Below, in pieces: positions 7,722-15,881 of a stretch of DNA of 55,666 bases. Made by a program: the position numbers and the translations under genes. How positions within the stretch are numbered: position 1 is the stretch's first letter; every line of letters starts with the position of its first letter. The notes below the pieces were generated by a model, which was not told the DNA's origin, ran no database searches, and was given only the letters and a program-made list of their open reading frames with translations. The DNA is from F23-B02 sp963590435 (GTDB lineage: Bacteria; Bacillota; Clostridia; Oscillospirales; Oscillospiraceae). The stretch is taken from positions 1 through 55,666 of the forward strand of contig CAVAPG010000001.1 of assembly GCA_963590435.1 (NCBI GenBank), given 5' to 3'.

Positions 7722-7765
7722 GCGCTCGGAATGAGGGGCACAGGAGCTGTGCAGACCTCGGGCGC
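7722..7765 (+). ncRNA. Structured 5' leader of the pyrophosphatase gene
   Basis: The 5' untranslated region, about 60 bases, can fold as one long interrupted stem: GCGC 7722-7725 with 7762-7765, GAGG 7733-7736 with CCTC 7756-7759, and GCACA 7738-7742 with TGTGC 7748-7752 around a GGAGC loop. The start codon follows 15 bases later. The loop contains a GGAG, so ribosome binding control is conceivable. It does not match fluoride or manganese riboswitch consensus sequences that I know. Confidence 0.4.
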
Positions 7766-7780
7766 AGGGGGAATTTTCGG

Positions 7781-9391
7781 ATGAATGAGATTTTTGTTGT
7801 CGGCCACCGCAATCCGGACACGGATTCGATTGTTGCGGCCATGAGCTATGCGGCGCTCAGAAACGCGCTCGGCGACAGGGAATACACCGCCGCCTGTCTC
7901 GGACATGTAAGCGACGAGACGCAGCGCATGCTTGATAAATTCGGCTTTGAGCCGCCGCACCAGATAAACGACGTGCGCACGCAGGTGCGTGATCTGGATT
8001 TTGACACGCCGCCCGCTCTCAACTCCTCGGTTACAATGAACAGAGCATGGCACATGATGCGCGAGCAGAAGATTTCCGTCATACCTGTCATAGACGAGGA
8101 CGGCACGCTTTACGGCACGCTGTCGGCAGGCGACATAGCATCATACAGTCTTCTGACGATTATAGATCCGCATATTGACGATGTTCCGCTGTGCAATATT
8201 CTCAGTGTTCTCGAGGGCAAGGTCCTCAATGAGGACGCTGAGATGTTCGACTGCATTGCAGGCAATGTTGCCATCGCGCTTCCGCAAAGCTGCGAAACGC
8301 TGTTGTTTAATGACCCCGACAGTATTGTCCTGTGCGGCGAGCAGCCGGATATGGTTGAGCGCGCGCTCAATCTCGGCGTAAACTGCATTATTCTCTGCCA
8401 GACGGAGGCCAAAAAGCAGTGGCTTGACAAAGCCGGCAGGACCTGCATTATATCAACGCCCTTCGATGCGGCGCGTGTGGCAAAGCTTATATACCAGGCA
8501 ATCCCCATATCGCGTCCGTGCCATACGGAAGATACGATATGCTTCCATCTGAGTGATTACATAGACGATGTACGCGAAGAGGTTCTCAAAAGCCGCTACC
8601 GCTGCTATCCTGTTTTGGATGAAAACGAAAAAGTAGTCGGCACACTCTCGCGCTATCACCTGCTGCGTCCGCGCAGAAAGCGCGTGGTTCTGGTTGACCA
8701 CAACGAGAAAGCTCAGGCAGTTGCCGGTCTTGAACAGGCGGAGATACTTGAGATTATCGACCACCACAGGCTTGCCGACATTCAGACAGCACAGCCCATA
8801 CGCATGAGAAACGAGCCTGTCGGCAGCACCACGACAATAATCTGCGGCATGTATCAGGAGCACGGCGTGATGCCCTCACCCGCCATGGCCGGACTTATGA
8901 CAGCCGCCATTCTGTCGGACACGGTAATGTTCAAATCCCCGACCTGCACGAAGCGCGACATTGCCCTTGCCGAACGCATGGCACGCATTGCGAATGTATC
9001 TCTCGAAGCCCTGGGCAAGGAGCTTTTCTCCGGCTCATCGGACTCCAAGCCGGCATCGGAGCTTATAGGCTCGGACTTCAAGGAGTTCCACATCTCCGGT
9101 CAGATACTCGGTGTCGGACAGATTACAACGCTCGACTCGGCAAAAATGCTCGAGCGGCGCGAGGAGTTCCTCGATGAAATGCGCCGCATGAAAAGCAACC
9201 GCGGATACGACATTGTCATCCTCATGCTCACCGATGTTCTGCTTGAGGGCACACAGCTTTTATATATAGGAAGCGATGATACCATACGCCGCGCCTTTTC
9301 GGCAGAGCCGAAGGACAATATGCTCTTCCTCCCCGGAGTAATGAGCCGCAAGAAGCAGATAATCCCGATGCTGACCGCCCTGTGGGGCTGA
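7781..9391 (+). CDS. ppaC: Manganese-dependent (Family II) inorganic pyrophosphatase with CBS-DRTGG insert
   Basis: A 536-residue pyrophosphatase that hydrolyses PPi from biosynthetic reactions. The DHH-family active site is split: VGHRNPDTDSI at 7-17, a regulatory insert with CBS repeats (about 65-125 and 245-300) around a DRTGG-like domain, then LVDHNE at 304-309 and IIDHHRLADI at 325-334, followed by the DHHA2 domain. Family II enzymes with this insert are regulated by adenine nucleotides. I start it at the ATG at 7781, after a GGGGGAATT, and not at an in-frame ATG 22 codons upstream, which lies at the -10 element. It is monocistronic. Confidence 0.92.
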   Translation: MNEIFVVGHRNPDTDSIVAAMSYAALRNALGDREYTAACLGHVSDETQRMLDKFGFEPPHQINDVRTQVRDLDFDTPPALNSSVTMNRAWHMMREQKISVIPVIDEDGTLYGTLSAGDIASYSLLTIIDPHIDDVPLCNILSVLEGKVLNEDAEMFDCIAGNVAIALPQSCETLLFNDPDSIVLCGEQPDMVERALNLGVNCIILCQTEAKKQWLDKAGRTCIISTPFDAARVAKLIYQAIPISRPCHTEDTICFHLSDYIDDVREEVLKSRYRCYPVLDENEKVVGTLSRYHLLRPRRKRVVLVDHNEKAQAVAGLEQAEILEIIDHHRLADIQTAQPIRMRNEPVGSTTTIICGMYQEHGVMPSPAMAGLMTAAILSDTVMFKSPTCTKRDIALAERMARIANVSLEALGKELFSGSSDSKPASELIGSDFKEFHISGQILGVGQITTLDSAKMLERREEFLDEMRRMKSNRGYDIVILMLTDVLLEGTQLLYIGSDDTIRRAFSAEPKDNMLFLPGVMSRKKQIIPMLTALWG

Positions 9392-9444
9392 TTTGCCCCC
9401 ATCTTGAACAAAACGCGGCGGCGAGGGCGGCCAAATTTGTTCAA
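9384..9444 (+). repeat. Inverted repeats between ppaC and the aromatic operon promoter
   Basis: GGGGC-TGATTT-GCCCC overlaps the ppaC stop and may serve as a weak terminator. A second, 9-bp inverted repeat TTGAACAAA (9404-9412) and TTTGTTCAA (9436-9444), separated by 23 GC-rich bases, ends 9 bp before the -35 of the aromatic operon promoter, a position suited to an operator. Confidence 0.45.
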
Positions 9445-9453
9445 AAGCGGCAA

Positions 9454-9482
9454 TTGACAATATTAATAAGCCTGAGTATAAT
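9454..9482 (+). promoter_or_regulatory. Consensus promoter of the aromatic amino acid operon
   Basis: Perfect TTGACA (9454-9459), 17-bp spacer, perfect TATAAT (9477-9482). Such a strong promoter in front of a roughly 9.5-kb biosynthetic operon implies that control is exerted downstream, in the 285-nt leader. Confidence 0.9.
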
Positions 9483-9516
9483 TTACTCATCTTACAGGGA
9501 AAGCGAGGATACGGTC

Positions 9517-9675
9517 ATGACTGATTGCCGCAATAGCATGCGCAGCTGTTCCGTGTCTGAGTCTGCCCTCAGTGCATCTGTGTCCTTTAACGCAGTACGA
9601 TTTTATTCGTACTGCGATTTTTATTATTTTTGCTTTTCTCCCGAACGGCAAAGGACGACGGCAATGCACGGTTAA
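9517..9675 (+). CDS. Candidate Phe/Tyr-rich leader peptide
   Basis: A 52-codon frame starts with ATG at 9517, eight bases after GAGG, about 28 bases into the predicted transcript. Its first half is Ser-rich; residues 24-40 contain five Phe and four Tyr codons out of 17. The FY pair at residues 29-30 is encoded exactly by the six-base loop of the first terminator hairpin, and F24 lies just before its left arm. The operon starts with the gene for phenylalanine synthesis. Caution: the T-rich terminator tail by itself produces TTT and TAT codons, so part of the enrichment could be chance. Confidence 0.45.
   Translation: MTDCRNSMRSCSVSESALSASVSFNAVRFYSYCDFYYFCFSPERQRTTAMHG
9591..9632 (+). terminator. 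First leader terminator (attenuator candidate)
   Basis: Perfect 10-bp arms (9591-9600 and 9607-9616) around TTTTAT, followed by ATTTTTATTATTTTTGC. It is a textbook intrinsic terminator placed about 100 nt into the transcript and about 160 nt before pheA, inside the leader reading frame. Without antitermination it would stop the entire aromatic operon. Confidence 0.8.
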
Positions 9676-9707
9676 GGCTGCGTGAGCGGCGTATATAAGT
9701 CATTGAA

Positions 9708-9750
9708 TGCGGTTTCTTTGCCAGAAAAGAAATCGCATATTTTTATTTTT
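9708..9750 (+). terminator. Second leader terminator in tandem
   Basis: A 12-bp stem with one G-U pair (9708-9719 with 9726-9737, loop 9720-9725) followed by TATTTTTATTTTT. It begins 32 bases after the leader ORF stop and ends about 25 bases before the pheA ribosome binding site, so transcription must pass two terminators. Confidence 0.75.
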
Positions 9751-9774
9751 ATTGAAAAAAACAGAGGTATGAAC

Positions 9775-10881
9775 ATGAACGATCTTGAGACTTCCAGAAA
9801 CGAAATAAGCCGCATTGATGCCGAAATGGCAAAACTTTTTGAGCAGCGCATGAACGCCTGCGCCGCCGTTGCGGAATATAAAAAGCAGCACGGGCTCTCC
9901 GTCAAGGACTCGGCCCGCGAGCATGAGCTTATCGAGCGCAACCGTACGCTCATCGGCAGTGCCGATATCGAGAGCTATTATGTTCAGTTCCTCAGAAAGA
10001 CCATTGACCTGTCCTGCGAGTATCAATCGAAGCTACTCGAGGGAATGCGCGTGACCTACTGCGGCGTTGAGGGTGCGTTTGCTTACATGGCGGCAAAGCG
10101 CATGTTCCCGGGTGCTGAGCTTATCGCCTACTCCAACTTCGGCGATGCATACAAGGCCGTTGAGCGTGGCGAATACGACTGTGTGGTGCTTCCGCTTGAA
10201 AACAGCGCCGCCGGCGAGGTCGGAACGGTTATGGATCTTATATTCTCCGGCGACCTGTACATAAATCAGGTTATTGACCTGCCAATCGAGCACAATCTGC
10301 TCGGAGTTGAGTCGGCAACCCTCGACAGCGTGAAGACCGTAATCAGCCATCCGCAGGCACTCGACCAGTGCGAGGAATATATACGCAGTCACGGCTTCGA
10401 AACCGAGGCATTTTCAAACACCGCGCTCGCCGCGCAGTATGTCAAGGCGAAAAACGATCCGGCTCTTGCGGCAATAGCCTCGGACGAGACGAGCGAGATA
10501 TTCGGGCTGAGCGTGCTCGACAAGGTCGTAAACGATATAAAGACCAACACCACGCGTTTTGCGGCACTCTCGCGTGCGCAGAACAGACCCGTTGCGAAGT
10601 CAAACCGCGCCGAGGAGAATTTCATTCTCGTGTTCACAGTCAAAAACGAGGCAGGCTCTCTGGCACAGACGCTGAATATAATCGGCGCGCACGGCTTTAA
10701 CATGCGCAACCTGCGCTCGCGCCCGATGAAGGATCTGCAATGGAACTACTTCTTCTACATTGAGGCAGAGGGAAACATAAACAACGAAAACGGACAGGAT
10801 ATGCTCCGCGAGCTGTCGGCAGTGTGTGCAAAGCTCAAGCTCGTCGGAACCTACTACTCAAATCTTACGCTCGGAGAGTGA
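9775..10881 (+). CDS. pheA: Bifunctional chorismate mutase / prephenate dehydratase (P-protein)
   Basis: A 368-residue fusion that makes phenylpyruvate from chorismate. Residues 1-85 form an AroQ-type chorismate mutase (LETSRNEISRIDAEMAKLF, then RMNACAAVAEYK); about 90-275 are prephenate dehydratase, ending with the NTTRF motif; about 285-368 form an ACT domain with GSLAQTLNIIGAHGFNM and RSRP, the phenylalanine-binding feedback site. I start it at the second ATG (9775), seven bases after AGAGG, rather than the ATG six bases earlier. First gene of the operon and directly behind the tandem terminators. Confidence 0.93.
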   Translation: MNDLETSRNEISRIDAEMAKLFEQRMNACAAVAEYKKQHGLSVKDSAREHELIERNRTLIGSADIESYYVQFLRKTIDLSCEYQSKLLEGMRVTYCGVEGAFAYMAAKRMFPGAELIAYSNFGDAYKAVERGEYDCVVLPLENSAAGEVGTVMDLIFSGDLYINQVIDLPIEHNLLGVESATLDSVKTVISHPQALDQCEEYIRSHGFETEAFSNTALAAQYVKAKNDPALAAIASDETSEIFGLSVLDKVVNDIKTNTTRFAALSRAQNRPVAKSNRAEENFILVFTVKNEAGSLAQTLNIIGAHGFNMRNLRSRPMKDLQWNYFFYIEAEGNINNENGQDMLRELSAVCAKLKLVGTYYSNLTLGE

Positions 10882-10886
10882 TTGAT

Positions 10887-11885
10887 ATGATAATCCCCGT
10901 AAAAAACGAAACAGGCGGCTATGACATAGTTCTCGAAGCGGGTGCGCTCAAAAATGTCGGCAGGCTTTTGAATCTCAAGCGCCGAGTGTTCATCGTGACC
11001 GACAGCGGAGTTCCGGCGCAGTATGCCGAAACCGTTGCCGCACAGTGCGAAAGCCCGATTATTCTGACGGTTGAGCAGGGCGAGGCGAGCAAATGCTTTG
11101 AGGAGCTTCGCAGACTTCTTGAGGGCATGCTCAATACCTCAATGATGCGGTCTGACTGCGTTGTCGCGGTCGGCGGCGGCGTTGTCGGCGACCTGAGCGG
11201 CTTTGCCGCATCGTGCTATATGCGCGGAATTGATTTTTACAACATTCCGACGACGCTGCTTGCGCAGGTTGACTCCTCCATCGGCGGAAAAACGGCAATT
11301 GACCTAAACGGCGTTAAAAACATAGTCGGTGCGTTCTATCAGCCAAAATGCGTCGTCATAGACCCCGAGGTCCTGTCAACTCTTTCGCCGCGTCAGACCG
11401 CGGCTGGTCTTGCAGAGGCAATAAAAATGGCGGCGACGAGCGATGCTGAGCTGTTTTCACTCATCGAAAACAGCAGCTGTCTTACAGACGACCTGCCCGA
11501 GATAATCCGCAGGGCACTGCTTATAAAGCGAAATGTCGTCGAGCAGGATCCGCGTGAGAGGGGACTGCGAAAGGTTTTAAACTTCGGCCACACGATAGGT
11601 CATGCCGTTGAAAGCTATAACGGCGGCAGGCTTCTGCACGGCGAGTGCGTTGCGCTCGGCATGATGCCGATGTCAGGCGGCAGTGCTCGGCAGAGAATTA
11701 AAGCCGTGCTGGATAAATATAATCTGCCGACAGAGATCTCACAGAGCGCCGATGAGCTCAGACCGTTTCTGGAGCATGACAAAAAAGCCGGCGCAGACGG
11801 TATATCCGCGGTGCTCACGAATGAGATAGGCTCATTTGAAATTTGCCGCATGAGCGTGGATGAAATACTCGCGCGCCTGATATGA
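10887..11885 (+). CDS. aroB: 3-dehydroquinate synthase
   Basis: Converts DAHP to 3-dehydroquinate (second shikimate step) using NAD+ and a divalent metal. The 332-residue protein has the NAD-binding VAVGGGVVGDLSGFAAS, IPTTLLAQVDSSIGGKTAI, the metal-ligand region AEAIKMAA and the FGHTIGHAVE motif with two metal-binding histidines. It is slightly short for the family. The start at 10887 uses the GGAGAG formed by the last pheA codons. Spacing in the operon is 5 bp upstream and 16 bp downstream. Confidence 0.94.
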   Translation: MIIPVKNETGGYDIVLEAGALKNVGRLLNLKRRVFIVTDSGVPAQYAETVAAQCESPIILTVEQGEASKCFEELRRLLEGMLNTSMMRSDCVVAVGGGVVGDLSGFAASCYMRGIDFYNIPTTLLAQVDSSIGGKTAIDLNGVKNIVGAFYQPKCVVIDPEVLSTLSPRQTAAGLAEAIKMAATSDAELFSLIENSSCLTDDLPEIIRRALLIKRNVVEQDPRERGLRKVLNFGHTIGHAVESYNGGRLLHGECVALGMMPMSGGSARQRIKAVLDKYNLPTEISQSADELRPFLEHDKKAGADGISAVLTNEIGSFEICRMSVDEILARLI

Positions 11886-11901
11886 TAAGAGAGGATAAGA
11901 T

Positions 11902-13002
11902 ATGAAAAACAGCTTCGGTCAGAGTCTGTGCCTGACGCTTTTCGGCGAAAGCCACGGTCAGGCGGTCGGCTGCGTCATTGACGGGCTTGCGCCCGGCATG
12001 CCGGTGGATACGGATTTTATCGCGCATCAGCTCTCGCGCCGCCGCCCATCCTCGCCGCTGGACACGCCCAGGCAGGAAAGGGATAATTTCAGCATAATAA
12101 GCGGCGTATTCAACGGAAAAACGACAGGCACGCCGCTGTGCATAGTCATTCCGAACGAGAACACGCAAAGCCGCGATTATAACTACGGTCCTGCGAGGCC
12201 GTCACACGCCGATTACTCGGCATACTGCAAATACCACGGCTTCGAGGACTACCGCGGCGGAGGGCATTTCTCCGGCAGAATCACCGCGGCGCTGACTGCG
12301 GCAGGCGGCATTATAATTCCCGCTCTGGGCCCTCTCGGCATAGGCATTGCAACACATATATCGAGTTGCGGCGGCGTTTACGACCGCGAGTTTGAAAGCA
12401 TGGCGGAGGACATAAGGTCTCTCGGTGAAAAAAACTTCCCCGTGCTTGACGATGAGCGCGGCATGGAAATGGCGCAGCGCATTCTCGAGGCCAGGCAGGA
12501 TTCCGACAGTATCGGAGGAGTGACCGAAACGCTTATTCTCGGCCTTCCGGCAGGTTTGGGCGAGCCGTGGTTTGACAGCGTTGAGAGCATTTTATCGCAT
12601 GCGGCGTTTTCCTTAGGCGGCATAAAGGGCATCGAGTTCGGCGCAGGCTTTGCCGCCGGTGCCATGCGCGGCAGTCAGTTTAACGATGCGATGAGAATTT
12701 CCGATGGCAAAGTGGTCACCCTGAGCAATAATAACGGCGGCATAAACGGCGGCATAACAAACGGCATGCCCGTTATCTTCCGCTGTGCGGTGAAGCCCAC
12801 GCCATCAATTTCAAGGACGCAGGGCACTGTTGATTTTATAAAAGGCGAAAACACTTCGCTGAGCATTCAGGGGCGGCACGATCCGGCAATAATCCGCAGG
12901 ATATGTCCGGTGCTCGACAGCGTTGCGGCGCTGTGCGTTGCGGATATGCTCAGTGTGCGATACGGCACGGATGTGCTTACAAAGAAAGCGGAGGATTTAT
13001 GA
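11902..13002 (+). CDS. aroC: Chorismate synthase
   Basis: Converts EPSP to chorismate with reduced FMN. The 366-residue protein has the family signatures near the N-terminus (GESHGQAVGCVIDGLAPG), the RP.HADY..Y segment (RPSHADYSAYCKY), GGGHFSGR, and the FMN-binding SNNNGGINGGITNGMP and DPAIIRR motifs. The last codons overlap the start of the aroE-aroK gene (ATGA), and an AGGA of a GGAGGA site for the next gene lies inside aroC. Confidence 0.95.
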   Translation: MKNSFGQSLCLTLFGESHGQAVGCVIDGLAPGMPVDTDFIAHQLSRRRPSSPLDTPRQERDNFSIISGVFNGKTTGTPLCIVIPNENTQSRDYNYGPARPSHADYSAYCKYHGFEDYRGGGHFSGRITAALTAAGGIIIPALGPLGIGIATHISSCGGVYDREFESMAEDIRSLGEKNFPVLDDERGMEMAQRILEARQDSDSIGGVTETLILGLPAGLGEPWFDSVESILSHAAFSLGGIKGIEFGAGFAAGAMRGSQFNDAMRISDGKVVTLSNNNGGINGGITNGMPVIFRCAVKPTPSISRTQGTVDFIKGENTSLSIQGRHDPAIIRRICPVLDSVAALCVADMLSVRYGTDVLTKKAEDL

Positions 13003-14237
13003 AATACGGACTTATAGGTGAGCATCTGACGCACAGCTACTCATGCGAAATTCATGCGCAGATAGCCGATTACGAATACGAGCTGCACGAGCTGTCCCCC
13101 GATGAGCTGGGCGAATTTCTGACAAGGCGCGAGTTTAACGCCATAAACGTGACCATACCGTACAAGCAGACCGTCATTCCCTATCTTGACGAAATTTCCG
13201 AGACGGCGCAGCGTATAGGCGCGGTGAACACGATAGTAAACCGCGACGGCCGCCTCTTCGGCGACAACACCGACTTCCCCGGCATGCTGGCGCTGGCAAA
13301 GCACGCCGGAGTTGACATGAAGGGCAAAAAGGTCCTCATCCTCGGTACAGGCGGCGCATCGAAAACGGCACATGCTCTGGCCGAATACATGGGCTGTGAG
13401 AGCGTCAATTATGTCTCACGCGGCGGCAGAGACGGCACCGTGAGCTATGAGCAGGCCGTAAGTGAGCACTCTGACGCGCAGGTTATCATAAACGCGACCC
13501 CTGTCGGAATGTTCCCGAAGCAGAACGCCTGCCCTATCGACATATCCGCCTTCCCGAAGCTGGAGGGCGTACTTGACGCGATATACAATCCCCTGCGCAC
13601 GAACCTTATTCTCTCGGCACAGGAAAGAGGCATTGCCGCAGAAGGCGGACTTTACATGCTCTCGGCTCAGGCGGTGTACGCCTCGGCAATCTTCCGCGGC
13701 ATTGAAGTCGATGAGACGCTGGTCGGCAAGGCTTTCGGCACTGTAAAGCGCGATAAGCAGAACATTGTTCTTATCGGCATGCCGTCAAGCGGAAAGACAA
13801 CAGTCGGCGGCATACTGGCAGAAAAGCTCGGCAGAACACTCGACGACACGGACGAGCATATAGTCAGAAAAATTGGCATGTCGATATCCGATTTCTTTGC
13901 AAAATACGGCGAGTCTGAGTTCAGAAGGATTGAAAAAGAGACCGTTAATGAGCTTGCCGCAATGGGCGGCAGAATAATCGCGACAGGCGGCGGTGCAGTG
14001 CTCGACCCTGAAAATGTACGCACTCTCAGGCAAAACGGCGTTCTCATTTTCCTCGACCGCAGGCCGGAAAATCTCATTGCAACCGATGACAGACCCCTCG
14101 CCTCGCGCCGCAGTGCGCTTGAGAAGCTTTACGGTGAGCGATACGGAATATACACGGCAGCCGCGGAAATTCACATTGATGCCAATACGACCCCGGAGGC
14201 TGAGGCAGACGAAATAATAAAGGAGCTTCTCAAATGA
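12999..14237 (+). CDS. aroE-aroK: Fused shikimate dehydrogenase - shikimate kinase
   Basis: A 412-residue bifunctional enzyme doing two consecutive steps. Residues 1-248 are AroE: THSYSCEIHA substrate binding, the catalytic Lys at 56 in VTIPYKQT, Asp at 92 in GDNTDFPGM, and the NADP-binding LGTGGASKTAHA. Residues about 254-412 are shikimate kinase: GMPSSGKTTVGG Walker A at 260-271, DTDEHI, GESEFRRIE, ATGGGAV and a DRPLA lid. Only a short linker joins them and no frameshift is needed. The start at 12999 follows GGAGGATTT and overlaps aroC; an upstream in-frame ATG at 12903 lies inside aroC and is rejected. Confidence 0.93.
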   Translation: MKYGLIGEHLTHSYSCEIHAQIADYEYELHELSPDELGEFLTRREFNAINVTIPYKQTVIPYLDEISETAQRIGAVNTIVNRDGRLFGDNTDFPGMLALAKHAGVDMKGKKVLILGTGGASKTAHALAEYMGCESVNYVSRGGRDGTVSYEQAVSEHSDAQVIINATPVGMFPKQNACPIDISAFPKLEGVLDAIYNPLRTNLILSAQERGIAAEGGLYMLSAQAVYASAIFRGIEVDETLVGKAFGTVKRDKQNIVLIGMPSSGKTTVGGILAEKLGRTLDDTDEHIVRKIGMSISDFFAKYGESEFRRIEKETVNELAAMGGRIIATGGGAVLDPENVRTLRQNGVLIFLDRRPENLIATDDRPLASRRSALEKLYGERYGIYTAAAEIHIDANTTPEAEADEIIKELLK

Positions 14238-14683
14238 AAATTCTCGTAATGAACGGACCGAATATAAACATTCTCGGCATAAGAGAGCCGGAGATATACG
14301 GCAAAAGGAGCTATAGAGATCTTCTTGAGCTTGTTTCCGCGCACGCGAAGGAAAAGGGCGTAAACGTCGAATTTTATCAGTCAAACCACGAGGGCGACCT
14401 CGTTGACGCGATACAAAACGCCTATTATGACGGCATTGACGGCATAGTTTTCAATCCTGCAGCCTACACGCACACCTCGCTTGCCATAGCCGATGCGGTT
14501 AAAGGCGTCGCAATTCCGACGGTCGAGGTTCACATATCCGAGGTGTCCGAGCGTGAGGCATTCAGACAGATAAGCTACATCCGCGATGTTGCAGTGAAAA
14601 CCATCTGCGGTCACGGTCTTGAGGGCTACAACGAGGCGCTTGACTTCCTTATAGATTACATCGGAGAGAAAAATGAAGCTTAA
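14234..14683 (+). CDS. aroQ: 3-dehydroquinate dehydratase, type II
   Basis: Dehydrates 3-dehydroquinate to 3-dehydroshikimate by the type II (dodecameric, anti-elimination) mechanism. The 149-residue length is normal. Visible motifs: the N-terminal MNGPNINILGIREPEIYG containing the catalytic Tyr, FYQSNHEGDLVDAI, FNPAAYTHTS, and VEVHISEVSEREAFR with the active-site His. ATGA overlap with aroE-aroK upstream and an 11-bp overlap with aroA downstream. Confidence 0.95.
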   Translation: MKILVMNGPNINILGIREPEIYGKRSYRDLLELVSAHAKEKGVNVEFYQSNHEGDLVDAIQNAYYDGIDGIVFNPAAYTHTSLAIADAVKGVAIPTVEVHISEVSEREAFRQISYIRDVAVKTICGHGLEGYNEALDFLIDYIGEKNEA

Positions 14684-15881
14684 AATAAAACCCTCACGGC
14701 TTCAAGGCACGGTCAATGCGCCTCCGTCGAAAAGTTATGCCCACCGCATGATGATATGCGCCGCACTTGCCGACGGCAGGAGCGAGATAAGCGGAATTTC
14801 CGACAGCGAGGATATGCTCGCAACGCTCGACTGTCTGACAGCACTCGGTGCGGAATGCAAAATGAATTCCGGCAGTGTGAGCATAACGGGAAAGCCCAAA
14901 AAAACTCCGCACGGTGCCGTACTGCGCTGCCGTGAAAGCGGAAGCACCCTGCGCTTTATGATTCCACTTTCGCTCACAGGTGAGCGAGTGCGCTTCGAGG
15001 GCGCCGAGCGGCTTTTGGAGCGCGGCATCGGCATATACGAGACTCTCCTGTCCGAAAAGGGCATTGAGATAAAAAAAGACCCCCTCGGTATCGAGCTTTG
15101 CGGCGCGCTGCCTTCGGGAGAATATATCCTGTGCGGCGATGTGAGCAGCCAGTTCGTTTCGGGGCTTCTGTTCGCGCTACCGGGGCTTGACTGGGACAGT
15201 TCGATAAGGGTCCTGCCGCCGGTTGAAAGCCGCGCATATATAGACATCACCCTTGATGTGCTGAAGTCATTCGGCGTTGAAATTGCAGAGCCGGAGCCTA
15301 ATTTCTTCGTCATCCCCGGCGGACAGAGCTATACGGCGCATGACGCAAATGTTGAGGGCGACTGGTCAAACGCCGCCGCGCTTGAGGCATTTAATTACAC
15401 AGGCGGCAAGCTTTCCGTCATCGGGCTCAACTCGAGCAGCATACAGGGCGACAGGGTCTGCCTTGAATATTTTAAAGCTCTCACACAGCCCGGGGCACGG
15501 CTCGATATCTCCGGCTGTCCCGACCTCGGGCCTGTTCTGTTTGCGCTTGCCGCCTGCCTCGGCGGCGGAGCCGTATTCACTGGAACGCGCAGGCTTCGGA
15601 TAAAAGAGAGCGACAGGGCATCGGTCATGGCCTGTGAGCTTGCCGCCTTCGGCGCGGAGACCGAGCTTTCGGACAACAGCCTTGTTATAAAGCCGTGTAC
15701 GCTTCACGCACCGGAAATTGTTCTGTCATCGCACAATGACCACCGCATCGTGATGGCGCTCACGCTTCTTTGCAGCGTGACCGGCGGCGTTATCGAAAAT
15801 CCGCAGGCGGTGCGCAAGAGTTACCCCGATTATTTTGACGAGCTTAGCAGGCTCGGTCTGGAGATTGAATATGAAGCTTAG
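14673..15881 (+). CDS. aroA: 3-phosphoshikimate 1-carboxyvinyltransferase (EPSP synthase)
   Basis: Joins shikimate-3-phosphate with PEP. The 402-residue protein is a little shorter than the usual 420-430. Motifs: APPSKSYAHRMMI with Lys20 and Ser21, ESGSTLRFMIPLSLT, DVSSQFVSGLLFALP, WSNAAALEAF, RIKESDRA and NDHRIVMALTL. It begins with ATG inside the end of aroQ and ends inside the start of tyrA, so the genes are translationally coupled. Confidence 0.94.
   Translation: MKLKIKPSRLQGTVNAPPSKSYAHRMMICAALADGRSEISGISDSEDMLATLDCLTALGAECKMNSGSVSITGKPKKTPHGAVLRCRESGSTLRFMIPLSLTGERVRFEGAERLLERGIGIYETLLSEKGIEIKKDPLGIELCGALPSGEYILCGDVSSQFVSGLLFALPGLDWDSSIRVLPPVESRAYIDITLDVLKSFGVEIAEPEPNFFVIPGGQSYTAHDANVEGDWSNAAALEAFNYTGGKLSVIGLNSSSIQGDRVCLEYFKALTQPGARLDISGCPDLGPVLFALAACLGGGAVFTGTRRLRIKESDRASVMACELAAFGAETELSDNSLVIKPCTLHAPEIVLSSHNDHRIVMALTLLCSVTGGVIENPQAVRKSYPDYFDELSRLGLEIEYEA

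Noticed and set aside
7716..7780. Fluoride or manganese riboswitch before the pyrophosphatase gene
   Set aside because: Sensible by gene function, but none of the consensus blocks of either class are present.
7715..7780. Upstream ATG adding 22 residues to the pyrophosphatase
   Set aside because: That ATG precedes the structured leader and lies at the promoter start region; the family begins at the later ATG near VGHRNPDTDS.
9489..9774. T-box riboswitch before the aromatic operon
   Set aside because: No GGGTGGNACCGCG T-box or AGTA-type S-turn motif is visible; the leader ORF with terminators explains the region better.
12903..12998. Upstream ATG adding 32 residues to AroE-AroK
   Set aside because: It lies within aroC and the added residues are unlike AroE; a GGAGGATTT precedes the ATG at 12999.
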